A stretch of 64,000 nt of DNA from JBPBQZ01 sp050955105 (GCA_050955105.1 JBPBQZ010000003.1:1-64000); one strand, 5' to 3'. Positions 19,066 to 27,846 are shown, numbered from the stretch's first letter. Notes: generated from the letters alone by a model not told the origin. Numbers and translations: made by a program.

Positions 19066-21045
19066 ATGCGCCATCTCGCTCCCGCTTCCGACGCGCCGCC
19101 CGCCGTGCCTCATACCGGTCCGCGACGCGACTGGCAGACAATCGCTTCGCTGCTGCCATATTTGTTCCGCTACAAAGTGCGGTCGATTCTCGCGCTCAGT
19201 TGCCTGATCGGCGCCAAGGTCGCCAACCTGGGCGTGCCGCTGGTGATGAAACGCATCATCGACAATCTCACCATCGCCCACACCTTGCCACAGGCGATGC
19301 GGCAGGCGAGCGGCTCGACACTATTGATGGGTGGCCTGAGCATTCTCGGGCTGCTGGTCGTGGCCTACGCGGTCGCACGCCTGTTTACTTCGCTGCTCAC
19401 CGAGCTACGTGAATGGCTGTTTTCGAAAGTCACCGAAAGCGCGGTGCGATTGCTGGCCTTGCAGGTGTTTCGCCATCTGCATTCGCTGTCGCTGCGCTTC
19501 CATCTGGATCGCCAGACCGGCGGCATGTCGCGCGACATTGAACGCGGCACGAAAGGGATTCAGACGGTTATTTCCTACTCCTTCTATAGCATCCTGCCGA
19601 CCCTGGTCGAAGTCGGTCTGGTGATGGCGATTTTCGTCACTCGCTACGAGGCTTATTACGCCTGGGTGACGCTGGCGGCGCTGGTGATCTACATCACCTT
19701 TACCGTCAAGGTGACCGAATGGCGCACGCAGTTTCGGCGCAATATGAATGACCTCGATTCGCGCGCCAATTCGCGGGCCATCGACTCCTTGCTGAACTAC
19801 GAAACGGTCAAATATTTCGGTAACGAAGAATTCGAGGCGCAGCGCTACGATGAAAACCTGTTGCGCTACCGGCGTGCCGCGATCCGCTCACAGCATTCAC
19901 TGTCGATGCTCAATCTCGGTCAGCAAATCATCGTCGGCACTGGGCTGGTGTTTATCTTGTGGCGTGCTACGCAAGGCGTACTGGCTGGACGCATGACGCT
20001 GGGCGATCTGGTGCTTGTGAATACGCTGATGCTGCAACTTTACGTGCCGCTGAACTTCCTGGGCGTGGTCTATCGTGAGCTGAAGCAGAGCCTGACCGAT
20101 ATGGATCGCATGTTCGGGCTGTTGGCCCAGTCGCGCGAAATCGCTGATCGCAGCGATGCGCAGGCCTTGTCGGTGGGTCGCGCCGAAGTGCGTTTCGAGC
20201 ACGTCGATTTCGCGTATGAATCAGGTCGGCGCATTCTGCACGACGTGAGTTTCACGATTGCCGGCGGTACCACCACCGCGGTGGTTGGCCATAGCGGTTC
20301 GGGCAAATCGACGCTGGCGCGATTGTTGTTCCGTTTCTACGATGTCAGCGGCGAGGGCACCGGACGCATCAGCATAGATGGTCAGGACATTCGCGACGTC
20401 ACGCAAACTTCGCTGCGCGCCGCCATCGGCATCGTGCCGCAAGACACTGTGCTGTTCAATGACAGCATCTACTACAACATTGCCTATGGTCGGCCCACGG
20501 CGTCGCGCGAAGAAGTGCTGGAAGCAGCCCGCGCCGCGCATATCCATAGCTTCATCGAGAGCCTGCCTAGGGGCTATGACACGCCGGTCGGCGAGCGTGG
20601 CCTGAAGCTGTCGGGCGGCGAGAAGCAACGTGTAGCGATCGCGCGCACGTTGTTGAAAGACCCGCCGATTCTGATTTTCGACGAGGCTACCTCGGCGCTC
20701 GACTCGCGTGCGGAGACGGCGATCCAGAATGAACTCGATCGGATCGCCCGCGCTCGCACCACCTTGGTCATCGCGCATCGCTTGTCGACAGTGGTGAACG
20801 CCGAGCAGATTGTAGTGCTCGACAAAGGCCGCATCGTCGAGCGCGGCACGCATCGAGAACTTATCGATGCCGATGGCCTGTATGCGCAGATGTGGGCGCT
20901 GCAGCGGCAAGAGCGCGGCACCGGCAAGCGCGTGGCCGGCGATGGCGGCGCGGTGCCATCTGTCGCGGACGCACGCGCGACGGCGGCCGATGGCTCGAGC
21001 GATGTCGGCAGCGCAGACAACATCGCGCCGGCAGCGGTCAACTGA
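19066..21045 (+). CDS. Atm1/HMT1-type ABC exporter (fused permease-ATPase)
   Basis: A 659-residue half-transporter. The N-terminal part carries six membrane helices (roughly residues 35-330), then an ABC ATPase with Walker A GHSGSGKSTLARLL (about 408-420), signature LSGGEKQRVAIART (about 514), Walker B ILIFDEATSALDSR (about 538) and switch His in IAHRLSTV. The YFGNEEFEAQRYDENL segment in the linker region is typical of the Atm1/HMT1 (ABCB7) subfamily, which exports glutathione-linked or metal conjugates. An Ala/Ser/Asp-rich tail follows the ATPase. The LysR gene starts 10 bases after the stop. Confidence 0.9.
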   Translation: MRHLAPASDAPPAVPHTGPRRDWQTIASLLPYLFRYKVRSILALSCLIGAKVANLGVPLVMKRIIDNLTIAHTLPQAMRQASGSTLLMGGLSILGLLVVAYAVARLFTSLLTELREWLFSKVTESAVRLLALQVFRHLHSLSLRFHLDRQTGGMSRDIERGTKGIQTVISYSFYSILPTLVEVGLVMAIFVTRYEAYYAWVTLAALVIYITFTVKVTEWRTQFRRNMNDLDSRANSRAIDSLLNYETVKYFGNEEFEAQRYDENLLRYRRAAIRSQHSLSMLNLGQQIIVGTGLVFILWRATQGVLAGRMTLGDLVLVNTLMLQLYVPLNFLGVVYRELKQSLTDMDRMFGLLAQSREIADRSDAQALSVGRAEVRFEHVDFAYESGRRILHDVSFTIAGGTTTAVVGHSGSGKSTLARLLFRFYDVSGEGTGRISIDGQDIRDVTQTSLRAAIGIVPQDTVLFNDSIYYNIAYGRPTASREEVLEAARAAHIHSFIESLPRGYDTPVGERGLKLSGGEKQRVAIARTLLKDPPILIFDEATSALDSRAETAIQNELDRIARARTTLVIAHRLSTVVNAEQIVVLDKGRIVERGTHRELIDADGLYAQMWALQRQERGTGKRVAGDGGAVPSVADARATAADGSSDVGSADNIAPAAVN

Positions 21046-21055
21046 CGCCCGCAGC

Positions 21056-22150
21056 ATGGAAATCAAGTGGCTCGAAGATTTCGTGTCATTGGCTGAAACC
21101 AATAGTTTCAGTCGCTCGGCTGCGCTGCGCCACGTTACCCAACCCGCCTTTTCGCGTCGTATCCAGGCTCTCGAGGCCTGGCTTGGCAGCCAGTTGATCG
21201 ACCGCTCTGCCTATCCGACGCGACTCACGCAAGCTGGACGTGTATTCCATGCGCAGGCGCTGGCGATGATTAGCCAGGCACGCGAAGCGCGCACTTTGTT
21301 GAAGGGCGAGAGCGGCGCGCCGGCTGCGACCATCGATATGGCCGTGCCGCACACCCTGTCTCTAACTTTTTTCCCGCGCTGGCTGTCGCATGTCGAGGCA
21401 CGCCTGAGCGCGCAAGCCGGCGCGCCGCAGCGCGTGCATGTACGGCTGCGCGCGCTGAATGTGCACGATGCAGTGTTGTCACTGGTCGAGGGCGGCTGCG
21501 ATCTGGTGATGGCCTATCATCACCCGAGCCAGCCGGTAACGCTCGACCCAGAACGTTATGAAATGCTGGTGCTGGGCAGCGAGCAACTCAGTCCGTTTTC
21601 AGCACCGTGGATTGCCGAGACGCCGTCCTCGCCCGGCGCGGCCGCTGACGCTGGTACGAGTGCCGTCAGACCGTGCCATCCGCTGCCGGGCCGCGGTGGT
21701 GCTGCAGTGCCTTTCCTGTCTTATACCCGTGATGCCTACCTTGGCCGCATGACCGAGCTGGTGTTGGCCAACGCCACGCCCGCCCTGAAGCTCGACAAGG
21801 TCTATGAAACGGATATGGCGGAAGGTCTGAAGGCCATGGCGCTGGCTGGCCATGGCGTGGCTTTCCTGCCGCATAGCGCTGTAGAGGAAGCGATGGCGGC
21901 GGGTCAGTTGCTGCGTCTGGACGCACCGAGCCGGGCCAGCCAACTCGGCCGCTTCAGCCTGGCAATGGAGATTCGCCTATATCGCGATCGCATTGCCTCG
22001 GAGAACAACGCGACGCGCAGCCGCCTGCTGGCTCGTTTATGGGATGCAATAGCTGCCGACTGCATGCAAGACAATTTATTCGCATCACCGAGCACCGCCC
22101 GGCAGCGCACGGCGAAGCCGGTTGCGAAGGCGCGACGGCAGCGAAACTAG
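21056..22150 (+). CDS. LysR family transcriptional regulator, HypT-like
   Basis: A 364-residue LysR regulator: HTH in MEIKWLEDFVSLAETNSFSRSAALRHVTQPAFSRRIQALE (residues 1-40) and a periplasmic-binding-like effector domain. The MEIKWLEDF start and the overall pattern resemble the hypochlorite-responsive HypT (YjiE) group. There is a Pro/Ala/Gly-rich insert near residues 185-220 and a basic tail. It is translationally close to the ABC exporter (10-base gap) and upstream of gdhA; either could be a target. The effector is unknown. Confidence 0.86.
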   Translation: MEIKWLEDFVSLAETNSFSRSAALRHVTQPAFSRRIQALEAWLGSQLIDRSAYPTRLTQAGRVFHAQALAMISQAREARTLLKGESGAPAATIDMAVPHTLSLTFFPRWLSHVEARLSAQAGAPQRVHVRLRALNVHDAVLSLVEGGCDLVMAYHHPSQPVTLDPERYEMLVLGSEQLSPFSAPWIAETPSSPGAAADAGTSAVRPCHPLPGRGGAAVPFLSYTRDAYLGRMTELVLANATPALKLDKVYETDMAEGLKAMALAGHGVAFLPHSAVEEAMAAGQLLRLDAPSRASQLGRFSLAMEIRLYRDRIASENNATRSRLLARLWDAIAADCMQDNLFASPSTARQRTAKPVAKARRQRN

Positions 22151-22205
22151 TCTGCCGCCGACGCCTGTCGCGGTAGTGCGTCGCGTTAGCCGAACTGCCG
22201 AATAC

Positions 22206-22844
22206 TTATTTGATGACGACGCCATACCTAAGCACGCCGAAAATTGGCGCGTAAGCGGCGGCGCGTGCCTGCTGGTTGCATAGTTCCTGCAGAGCATCGC
22301 AGCTCAGCGTTTGCGGCGCGAGCCTCACACGCATCCATTGAGACACCTGCAAAGGCGCTTGCTCCAGTCCGAGAAGTTTTCGGCGCTTATAGGTGGTCGC
22401 GAGCATGGGGTTTCCGCGGTTCAGGCAGGTGAGATGCGCTTCGCTGGGCATGCAACAATCGGTGCTCGCGCGCTTGTGTCGCTGCGTTCGCGATGCAGCG
22501 CCGCGCGAAGCTGTCCGGGCGCGAACCGACGACTTGGCCGGCGTCGATCGCTCGGTCTCGAGATTGTCCGTATGCCCAGCCAAGCTGCGCCGATTGTCCG
22601 GGAGCGGGGGCAATTCGAACGCAACGAGCGCCGGCGCGGTTGCGGCGGCCCGCAATGAAGCCCGCAAATTAATCGGCAGGCGAGTTGACGAGAACGTGGG
22701 CGCTGCACGTTGGCCAAATTGCGGAAGATGGCTCGACGCTGCAGGCGTCGCGGTAGGGGCTGACATTCTTTGAAGCGAGTTTGGTGCGGCATCTGCCTTG
22801 ATCGACCAAGCGGCAGCAAATGTGAACCATGTGGAAATATTCAT
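22206..22844 (-). CDS. Hypothetical protein, doubtful
   Basis: An open frame of 212 codons in an otherwise gene-free stretch of about 950 bases. I do not recognise it. The N terminus (MNISTWFTFAAAWSIKADAA) is hydrophobic enough for a weak secretion signal but lacks positive charge. The middle is Ala/Thr/Ser/Arg-rich; the last 60 residues (with three Cys) look more protein-like. No clear ribosome site precedes the ATG. It may be a lineage-specific gene, a decayed gene or chance in GC-rich DNA. Confidence 0.3.
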   Translation of the reverse strand: MNISTWFTFAAAWSIKADAAPNSLQRMSAPTATPAASSHLPQFGQRAAPTFSSTRLPINLRASLRAAATAPALVAFELPPLPDNRRSLAGHTDNLETERSTPAKSSVRARTASRGAASRTQRHKRASTDCCMPSEAHLTCLNRGNPMLATTYKRRKLLGLEQAPLQVSQWMRVRLAPQTLSCDALQELCNQQARAAAYAPIFGVLRYGVVIK

Positions 22845-23101
22845 TCGAGCAATTTTTAAAGAGCGGTAATCGAGGCGACTGAGTGTGTCGCATTGCCAGG
22901 ACCCGTTGCTACCTGGCCGTTCGGCCGATCTTTAGATAGCCAGCGCGGTCGCACACAGACACCGAATTTTTGACAGTTCAAATCGATTTGTGAACTCTAT
23001 GTCTTTTTTGCATGGGAGCATGTACAAACAGCATTTGCCGGACCGCGGCAATCATCCGTAGAGTGTGCGCAGTGTCAGCGAAGATCAGCGGAGAACCCGA
23101 A
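22845..23101 (+). promoter_or_regulatory. gdhA upstream region: -35 box TTGACA with a palindrome in the spacer
   Basis: TTGACA at 22971-22976 is a consensus -35 box; CTCTAT or CTATGT around 22996-23003 could be the -10 box. The 20 bases between, GTTCAAATCGATTTGTGAAC (22977-22996), form a near-perfect inverted repeat with an AATCGATT core, a plausible operator. A GGAG site (23090-23093) precedes the gdhA ATG. The rest of the region shows nothing I can name. Confidence 0.5.
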
Positions 23102-24385
23102 ATGTCTGAAACGAAATCCAACTTATCCTACTTGAACGACGCCGATCTCGGCCCCTGGGATACCTTCCTGCAACAGATTGCACGCGTCGAGCCCTACATG
23201 GGCGAACTGGGACGCTGGATCGAGACGCTGCGCCGACCAAAGCGTGCGCTGATCGTCGACGTACCGATCCATCTCGACGACGGTACCATCGCGCATTTCG
23301 AAGGCTACCGAGTTCAGCACAACGTCTCGCGCGGGCCGGGCAAGGGCGGTGTGCGTTTTCACCAGCACGTCACACTCTCCGAAGTCATGGCGCTGGCCGG
23401 TTGGATGTCGATCAAGAATGCCGCGGTCAATGTGCCGTTCGGCGGCGCCAAGGGCGGCGTACGGGTCGATCCGCGCAATCTTTCAAGGGGCGAACTCGAG
23501 CGCGTGACGCGTCGTTACACTAGCGAAATTCATAATGTCATCGGTCCGAATACCGACATCCCCGCGCCCGACGTCAACACCAATGAGCAAACGATGGCGT
23601 GGATGATGGACACTTATTCGGCCAATCAGGGCAGCACCGTTACCGGCGTGGTCACGGGCAAGCCGATCTCGCTGGGCGGCAGTCTCGGGCGCAGCGAAGC
23701 CACCGGCCGTGGTGTGTTTGTCGTGGGTCGCGAGGCCGCGCGGCGCCGCGGCGTGGCACTCGATGGCGCGCGCATTGCCGTGCAAGGTTTCGGCAACGTC
23801 GGCAGCAATGCCGCCAAGCTGTTCGCCGCGGCGGGTGCGCGCATCGTCGCCGTGCAAGACCACACAGCGACCTTGTATCGCGAAGCCGGTATCGATGCGG
23901 TTGCACTGGCGGCCCACGTGACCCGCGCGGGCGGCATCGCGGGCTTCGCGGAGGCCGAGACTGTCGAGGCCGACAAGTTCTGGCAGATCGAAACCGACAT
24001 TCTGATTCCCGCGGCGCTCGAAGGGCAGATCAATGCACGCAACGCCGGCACCATACGCACCAAGATCATCGTCGAGGGCGCGAACGGTCCGACCACACCC
24101 GAAGCAGACGACATCCTTCGTGAAAACAACATCCTGGTGGTGCCCGACGTGATCGCCAACGCGGGCGGCGTGACCGTCAGCTACTTTGAGTGGGTGCAGG
24201 ATTTCTCCAGCTTTTTCTGGCCGCTCGATGAAATCAACGCACGCCTCGAACGGCTGATGCGCGAGGCTTTCGATGCTGTGTGGCGGGTCTCGGAAGAGAA
24301 GGGCGTGCCCCTGCGTACGGCGGCGTTTATCGTCGGTTGCACGCGTATTCTTACCGCTCGCGCTACACGTGGTCTTTACCCGTGA
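23102..24385 (+). CDS. gdhA: Glutamate dehydrogenase
   Basis: A 427-residue Glu/Leu/Phe/Val dehydrogenase of the short hexameric type. Seen are the substrate lysine region GPGKGGVRFHQHVTLSEVMALAGWMSIKNAAVNVPFGGAKGGV, the catalytic PAPDVNTNEQTMAWMMDTY, and the dinucleotide-binding VQGFGNVGSNAAKLFAAAGARIVAV. It interconverts glutamate with 2-oxoglutarate and ammonia. The start at 23102 follows a GGAG site. The gltIJKL glutamate/aspartate transporter follows, so uptake and catabolism are side by side. Confidence 0.96.
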   Translation: MSETKSNLSYLNDADLGPWDTFLQQIARVEPYMGELGRWIETLRRPKRALIVDVPIHLDDGTIAHFEGYRVQHNVSRGPGKGGVRFHQHVTLSEVMALAGWMSIKNAAVNVPFGGAKGGVRVDPRNLSRGELERVTRRYTSEIHNVIGPNTDIPAPDVNTNEQTMAWMMDTYSANQGSTVTGVVTGKPISLGGSLGRSEATGRGVFVVGREAARRRGVALDGARIAVQGFGNVGSNAAKLFAAAGARIVAVQDHTATLYREAGIDAVALAAHVTRAGGIAGFAEAETVEADKFWQIETDILIPAALEGQINARNAGTIRTKIIVEGANGPTTPEADDILRENNILVVPDVIANAGGVTVSYFEWVQDFSSFFWPLDEINARLERLMREAFDAVWRVSEEKGVPLRTAAFIVGCTRILTARATRGLYP

Positions 24386-24440
24386 TCGGGGATCATACGC
24401 GTTGCTCCTTGCGGTGGCTTCCGCTATAAAAGCAGCAGGC

Positions 24441-24459
24441 GCGGCGAGAGACTCGTCGC
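24441..24459 (+). other. Stem-loop after gdhA
   Basis: GCGGCGAG-AGA-CTCGTCGC forms an 8-bp stem with one G-U pair, 55 bases after the gdhA stop. No U-tract follows, so it is not a classical intrinsic terminator. Confidence 0.35.
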
Positions 24460-24565
24460 GAGAGATCCTGGCGGCTCAACCCTTCTAGCTTCAGTACGCT
24501 TAAGCGAGTTATGGGAATCTGTGAGCACTGGCACGGGAGCCGTCCTGGATAATTCGAGGAGAATA

Positions 24566-24604
24566 ATGTCAAAAGCGTTATTTTTCGCACTTCTGCCTTG
24601 CTAA
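24566..24604 (+). CDS. Possible 12-codon leader peptide upstream of gltI
   Basis: GAGGAG (24556-24561) sits 4 bases before an ATG that opens a 12-residue frame, MSKALFFALLPC, with a TAA at 24602-24604. The gltI ATG lies 32 bases after it. The ribosome site is stronger than for most genes here. It could be a leader peptide that couples translation to gltI expression, or chance. Confidence 0.3.
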   Translation: MSKALFFALLPC

Positions 24605-24636
24605 ACTAACTCGCTATCGCGAAGGAGCATTGAATA

Positions 24637-25530
24637 ATGAAGATCAGCAAGCTGACGATCGCTGCCCTGGCACTAGGGCTTCTTGCAAGCGGCGCTAATG
24701 CACAAGACAGCGGCACGCTGAAGAAGATCAAGGACACGGGCGTCATCACGTTGGGGCACCGCGAATCTTCGATTCCATTTTCCTACTACGATGACAAGCA
24801 GAACGTGATCGGTTATTCGCAGGACTACGCGCTTGCCATCGTCGATGCGGTCAAGGCCAAGCTGAACCTTCCCAATCTGCAGGTCAAACTGGTTCCCGTG
24901 ACCTCGCAAAACCGCATTCCCCTGGTGCAGAACGGCACCATCGATATCGAATGCGGGTCAACCACGAATAATCTCGATCGCCAGAAACAAGCTGATTTCA
25001 CCGATACCATCTTCGTCATCGGCACCCGCCTGATGACCAAGAAAGACTCTGGCATCAAGGACTTCGCCGACTTGAAGGGCAAGACGGTGGTGACCACCGC
25101 CGGCACCACCTCCGAGCGCCTGCTGCGCAAGATGAATCAAGACAAGAGCATGGGGATGAATATCATCAGCGCCAAAGACCATGGCGATTCGTTCCTCACG
25201 CTCGATACCGGTCGCGCCGTCGCCTTCATGATGGACGATGCGCTGCTGGCTGGTGAGCGCGCCAAGTCCAACCACCCTGACGACTTCGTCATCGTGGGTA
25301 CCGCGCAAAGCCGCGAGGCCTATGGCTGTATGCTGCGCAAGGGCGATGTCGACTTCAAGAAGGTCGCGGACAGTGCGATCAGCAAGATCGAGACGTCCAG
25401 CACCGGTGCCGCGTTGTATCAGAAGTGGTTCGAATCGCCGATTCCGCCGAAAGGCCTGAACCTCAAGTTCCCGATGAGCGATGACATGAAGGCGCTCTTC
25501 AAGAGCCCGAACGACAAGGCCATCGACTGA
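24637..25530 (+). CDS. gltI: Glutamate/aspartate ABC transporter, periplasmic binding protein
   Basis: A 297-residue family 3 solute-binding protein. A Sec signal peptide MKISKLTIAALALGLLASGANA ends at an Ala-x-Ala site near residue 22. The mature part starts GTLKKIKDTGVITLGHRESSIPFSYYD and has ALKP-like ligand segments (FSYYDDKQNVIGYSQDYA, ECGSTTNNLDRQKQADFTDT). It captures glutamate/aspartate in the periplasm for GltJKL. AAGGAG (24622-24627) precedes the ATG by 9 bases. A terminator-like hairpin separates it from gltJ, which would keep the binding protein in excess. Confidence 0.95.
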   Translation: MKISKLTIAALALGLLASGANAQDSGTLKKIKDTGVITLGHRESSIPFSYYDDKQNVIGYSQDYALAIVDAVKAKLNLPNLQVKLVPVTSQNRIPLVQNGTIDIECGSTTNNLDRQKQADFTDTIFVIGTRLMTKKDSGIKDFADLKGKTVVTTAGTTSERLLRKMNQDKSMGMNIISAKDHGDSFLTLDTGRAVAFMMDDALLAGERAKSNHPDDFVIVGTAQSREAYGCMLRKGDVDFKKVADSAISKIETSSTGAALYQKWFESPIPPKGLNLKFPMSDDMKALFKSPNDKAID

Positions 25531-25565
25531 TACTCGCAGCAGCCGCGCCGCGCAGCCAGAAGCCA

Positions 25566-25590
25566 CGCGGCGCCGGTTCCGGGCGCCGCG
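25566..25590 (+). other. Strong GC hairpin in the gltI-gltJ gap
   Basis: CGCGGCGCC and GGCGCCGCG are perfectly complementary (9 bp) around a 7-base loop. It lies 35 bases after the gltI stop and 23 bases before the terminator hairpin. It may protect the gltI mRNA 3' end. Confidence 0.55.
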
Positions 25591-25613
25591 CGCGCGTTCC
25601 TTCCCATTGAGCG

Positions 25614-25643
25614 GAAACGGAAGCTTGTCTTCCGTTTCTTTTT
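25614..25643 (+). terminator. Intrinsic terminator/attenuator between gltI and gltJ
   Basis: GAAACGGAAG (25614-25623), a 5-base loop and CTTCCGTTTC (25629-25638) form a perfect 10-bp stem followed by TTTTT (25639-25643). The gltJ ribosome site starts immediately after, so partial read-through must supply gltJKL. Confidence 0.82.
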
Positions 25644-25655
25644 GTGGAGTCAGGC

Positions 25656-26396
25656 ATGGCTTATCACTGGAACTGGGGCGTTCTGTTCAGTCCCGTTTCG
25701 ACCGGCGAACCAACCACGTACTTCGGTTGGCTGCTGTCCGGCTTTTTCGTGACCATTGCGCTGTCTCTCGCCGCATGGGTCGTCGCACTGGTGGTCGGCG
25801 CGCTGGTCGGCGTGATGCGCACGCTGCCTGGGAAAGTGCCGCGTACCATCGGTACCGTCTATGTAGCGGTGTTCCGAAACATTCCACTGATTGTGCAGTT
25901 TTTTATCTGGTACCTGGTCATTCCGGAGCTGCTGCCACCGGCGATGGGCAACTGGTTCAAGCAGTTGCCGCCGACGCTGCAATTTTTCTCGGCCTCGGTC
26001 GTCTGCCTGGGGCTATTCACCAGTGCTCGCGTTTGCGAGCAGGTGCGCTCCGGCATCATGGCCTTGCCGAAGGGCCAGCGCGCGGCGGGCCTGGCGCTCG
26101 GGCTCACGCTGGGCCAGACCTATCGCCACGTGCTGCTGCCCACTGCATTCCGCATCATCATTCCGCCGTTGACCTCCGAGTTTCTCAACATCTTCAAGAA
26201 CTCGGCCGTGGCTTCGACCATCGGCCTGCTCGAATTGTCCGCCGAGGCTCGGCAACTGGTGGATTACACCGCACAGGCCTATGAGTCGTTCATCTCGGTG
26301 ACGGTCGCTTATTTCATTATCAATATCGTCGTCATGACCTTCATGCGCTGGGTCGAACGCAAGGCGCGACTGCCCGGCTATATCGGAGGCAAGTGA
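25656..26396 (+). CDS. gltJ: Glutamate/aspartate ABC transporter permease GltJ
   Basis: A 246-residue polar-amino-acid permease with about five membrane helices and the family EAA-type loop around GIMALPKGQRAAGLALGLTLGQTYRHVLLPTAFR. The VFRNIPLIVQFFIWYLVIPELLP segment is typical of GltJ. The ATG at 25656 is preferred; TGGAG precedes it by 7 bases, and a GTG at 25644 overlaps that site. The gltK start overlaps the stop. Confidence 0.94.
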   Translation: MAYHWNWGVLFSPVSTGEPTTYFGWLLSGFFVTIALSLAAWVVALVVGALVGVMRTLPGKVPRTIGTVYVAVFRNIPLIVQFFIWYLVIPELLPPAMGNWFKQLPPTLQFFSASVVCLGLFTSARVCEQVRSGIMALPKGQRAAGLALGLTLGQTYRHVLLPTAFRIIIPPLTSEFLNIFKNSAVASTIGLLELSAEARQLVDYTAQAYESFISVTVAYFIINIVVMTFMRWVERKARLPGYIGGK

Positions 26397-27073
26397 TGCA
26401 CCACTTCGACTGGAGTTCGATTCCGCGCTCTTACGCGGCCCTGGCATCCGGTGCGGTGATCACGCTCGAAATTACCGTCACCGCCATTATCATCGGCATT
26501 ATCTGGGGCACGCTGCTGGCGCTGGCACGCTTGTCGAGCGTGAAGCCGCTGGCATGGCTGGCCTCGCTGTACGTCACTTTCTTCCGCTCGATTCCGCTGC
26601 TGATGGTGCTGCTGTGGTTCTTCCTGATCGTGCCGCAGTTCCTGCAGGCGGTGCTCAAACTGCCGCCCACCATCGATATTCGGCTGGTGTCCGCGATGGT
26701 CGCGTTCACGCTGTTCGAGGCCGCCTACTACTCGGAAATCATCCGCGCCGGCGTGCAAAGCGTTTCGCGCGGCCAGGTAAATGCGTCGCTGGCACTGGGC
26801 ATGACCTACGGGCAATCGATGCGCCTGGTGATCCTGCCGCAAGCCTTCCGTGCGATGGTGCCGCTGCTGCTGACGCAGGGTATCGTGTTGTTCCAGGATA
26901 CGTCGCTGGTGTATGTAATCGGCCTGGCCGACTTCTTCCGCACCGCCACCAATATTGGCGACCGCGACGGCACTACGGTGGAAATGGTGTTGTTCGCCGG
27001 CGCCTGTTATTTCGTTATCTGTTCGATTGCCTCGGCCATCGTCAAACGGCTTCATAAGGACTACGCGAAATGA
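26396..27073 (+). CDS. gltK: Glutamate/aspartate ABC transporter permease GltK
   Basis: A 225-residue permease partner of GltJ, with the EAA loop in QSVSRGQVNASLALGMTYGQSMRLVILPQAFR and TFFRSIPLLMVLLWFFLIVP. The ATG at 26396 overlaps the gltJ stop by one base (GTGATG) after a TCGGAGGC ribosome site; the GTG at 26393 would add one residue. gltL overlaps its end. Confidence 0.94.
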   Translation: MHHFDWSSIPRSYAALASGAVITLEITVTAIIIGIIWGTLLALARLSSVKPLAWLASLYVTFFRSIPLLMVLLWFFLIVPQFLQAVLKLPPTIDIRLVSAMVAFTLFEAAYYSEIIRAGVQSVSRGQVNASLALGMTYGQSMRLVILPQAFRAMVPLLLTQGIVLFQDTSLVYVIGLADFFRTATNIGDRDGTTVEMVLFAGACYFVICSIASAIVKRLHKDYAK

Positions 27074-27795
27074 TCGTGATGAAGAACGTCTCGAAATGGT
27101 ATGGCAGCTTTCAGGTGTTGACCGACTGCACCACCGAAATCAAGAAAGGCGAAGTGGTCGTGGTGTGCGGCCCGTCCGGCTCGGGCAAGTCGACGCTGAT
27201 CAAAACCGTCAACGGACTTGAGCCGATCCAGCAGGGCGAGATTTCCATCGAGGGCGTGTCGATTACCGACAAGCGTACCAATCTGTCGAAGCTGCGCGCC
27301 AAAGTCGGCATGGTGTTTCAGCATTTCGAGCTATTTCCGCATCTATCGATCGTCAGCAATCTCACGCTGGCACAGATCAAGGTGCTGGGTCGCGGGCGCG
27401 ACGAGGCGACCACCAAAGCGTTCAAGCTGCTCGATCGGGTCGGCCTGCGCGTGCAAGCCGATAAATATCCGGGGCAACTATCAGGTGGCCAACAGCAGCG
27501 AGTGGCCATCGCGCGGGCGCTGTCGATGGATCCGATCGCCATGCTGTTCGACGAGCCGACTTCGGCGCTCGATCCGGAAATGATCAATGAAGTGCTCGAC
27601 GTCATGGTCGAACTGGCGCAGGAAGGCATGACCATGATGTGCGTCACGCATGAAATGGGCTTTGCGAAGAAGGTCGCGCATCGCGTGATCTTCATGGATC
27701 GCGGCCTGATCGTCGAAGACGACCGCAAGGAGGCGTTTTTCGACAATCCGAAATCGGAGCGCGCGAAAGAGTTCCTCGCCAAGATCATTCACTGA
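27070..27795 (+). CDS. gltL: Glutamate/aspartate ABC transporter ATPase GltL
   Basis: A 241-residue polar-amino-acid ABC ATPase: Walker A GPSGSGKSTLIKTVNGLE, Q-loop MVFQHFELFPHL, signature LSGGQQQRVAIARALS, Walker B AMLFDEPTSALDPEM and switch His in MMCVTHEMGFA. It drives uptake through GltJK at the cytoplasmic face. The ATG overlaps the gltK stop (ATGA). Confidence 0.96.
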   Translation: MIVMKNVSKWYGSFQVLTDCTTEIKKGEVVVVCGPSGSGKSTLIKTVNGLEPIQQGEISIEGVSITDKRTNLSKLRAKVGMVFQHFELFPHLSIVSNLTLAQIKVLGRGRDEATTKAFKLLDRVGLRVQADKYPGQLSGGQQQRVAIARALSMDPIAMLFDEPTSALDPEMINEVLDVMVELAQEGMTMMCVTHEMGFAKKVAHRVIFMDRGLIVEDDRKEAFFDNPKSERAKEFLAKIIH

Positions 27796-27830
27796 GGCTT
27801 GCGGCCATCGACGCGTTCGGCGGCCTTTGT

Positions 27831-27846
27831 CCGCATAGCGATGCGG
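27831..27846. other. Hairpin between convergent gltL and the amidotransferase gene
   Basis: CCGCAT-AGCG-ATGCGG is a perfect 6-bp stem-loop ending next to the stop codon of the minus-strand gene. There is no U-tract on either strand; it may block exonuclease or weakly terminate. Confidence 0.35.
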
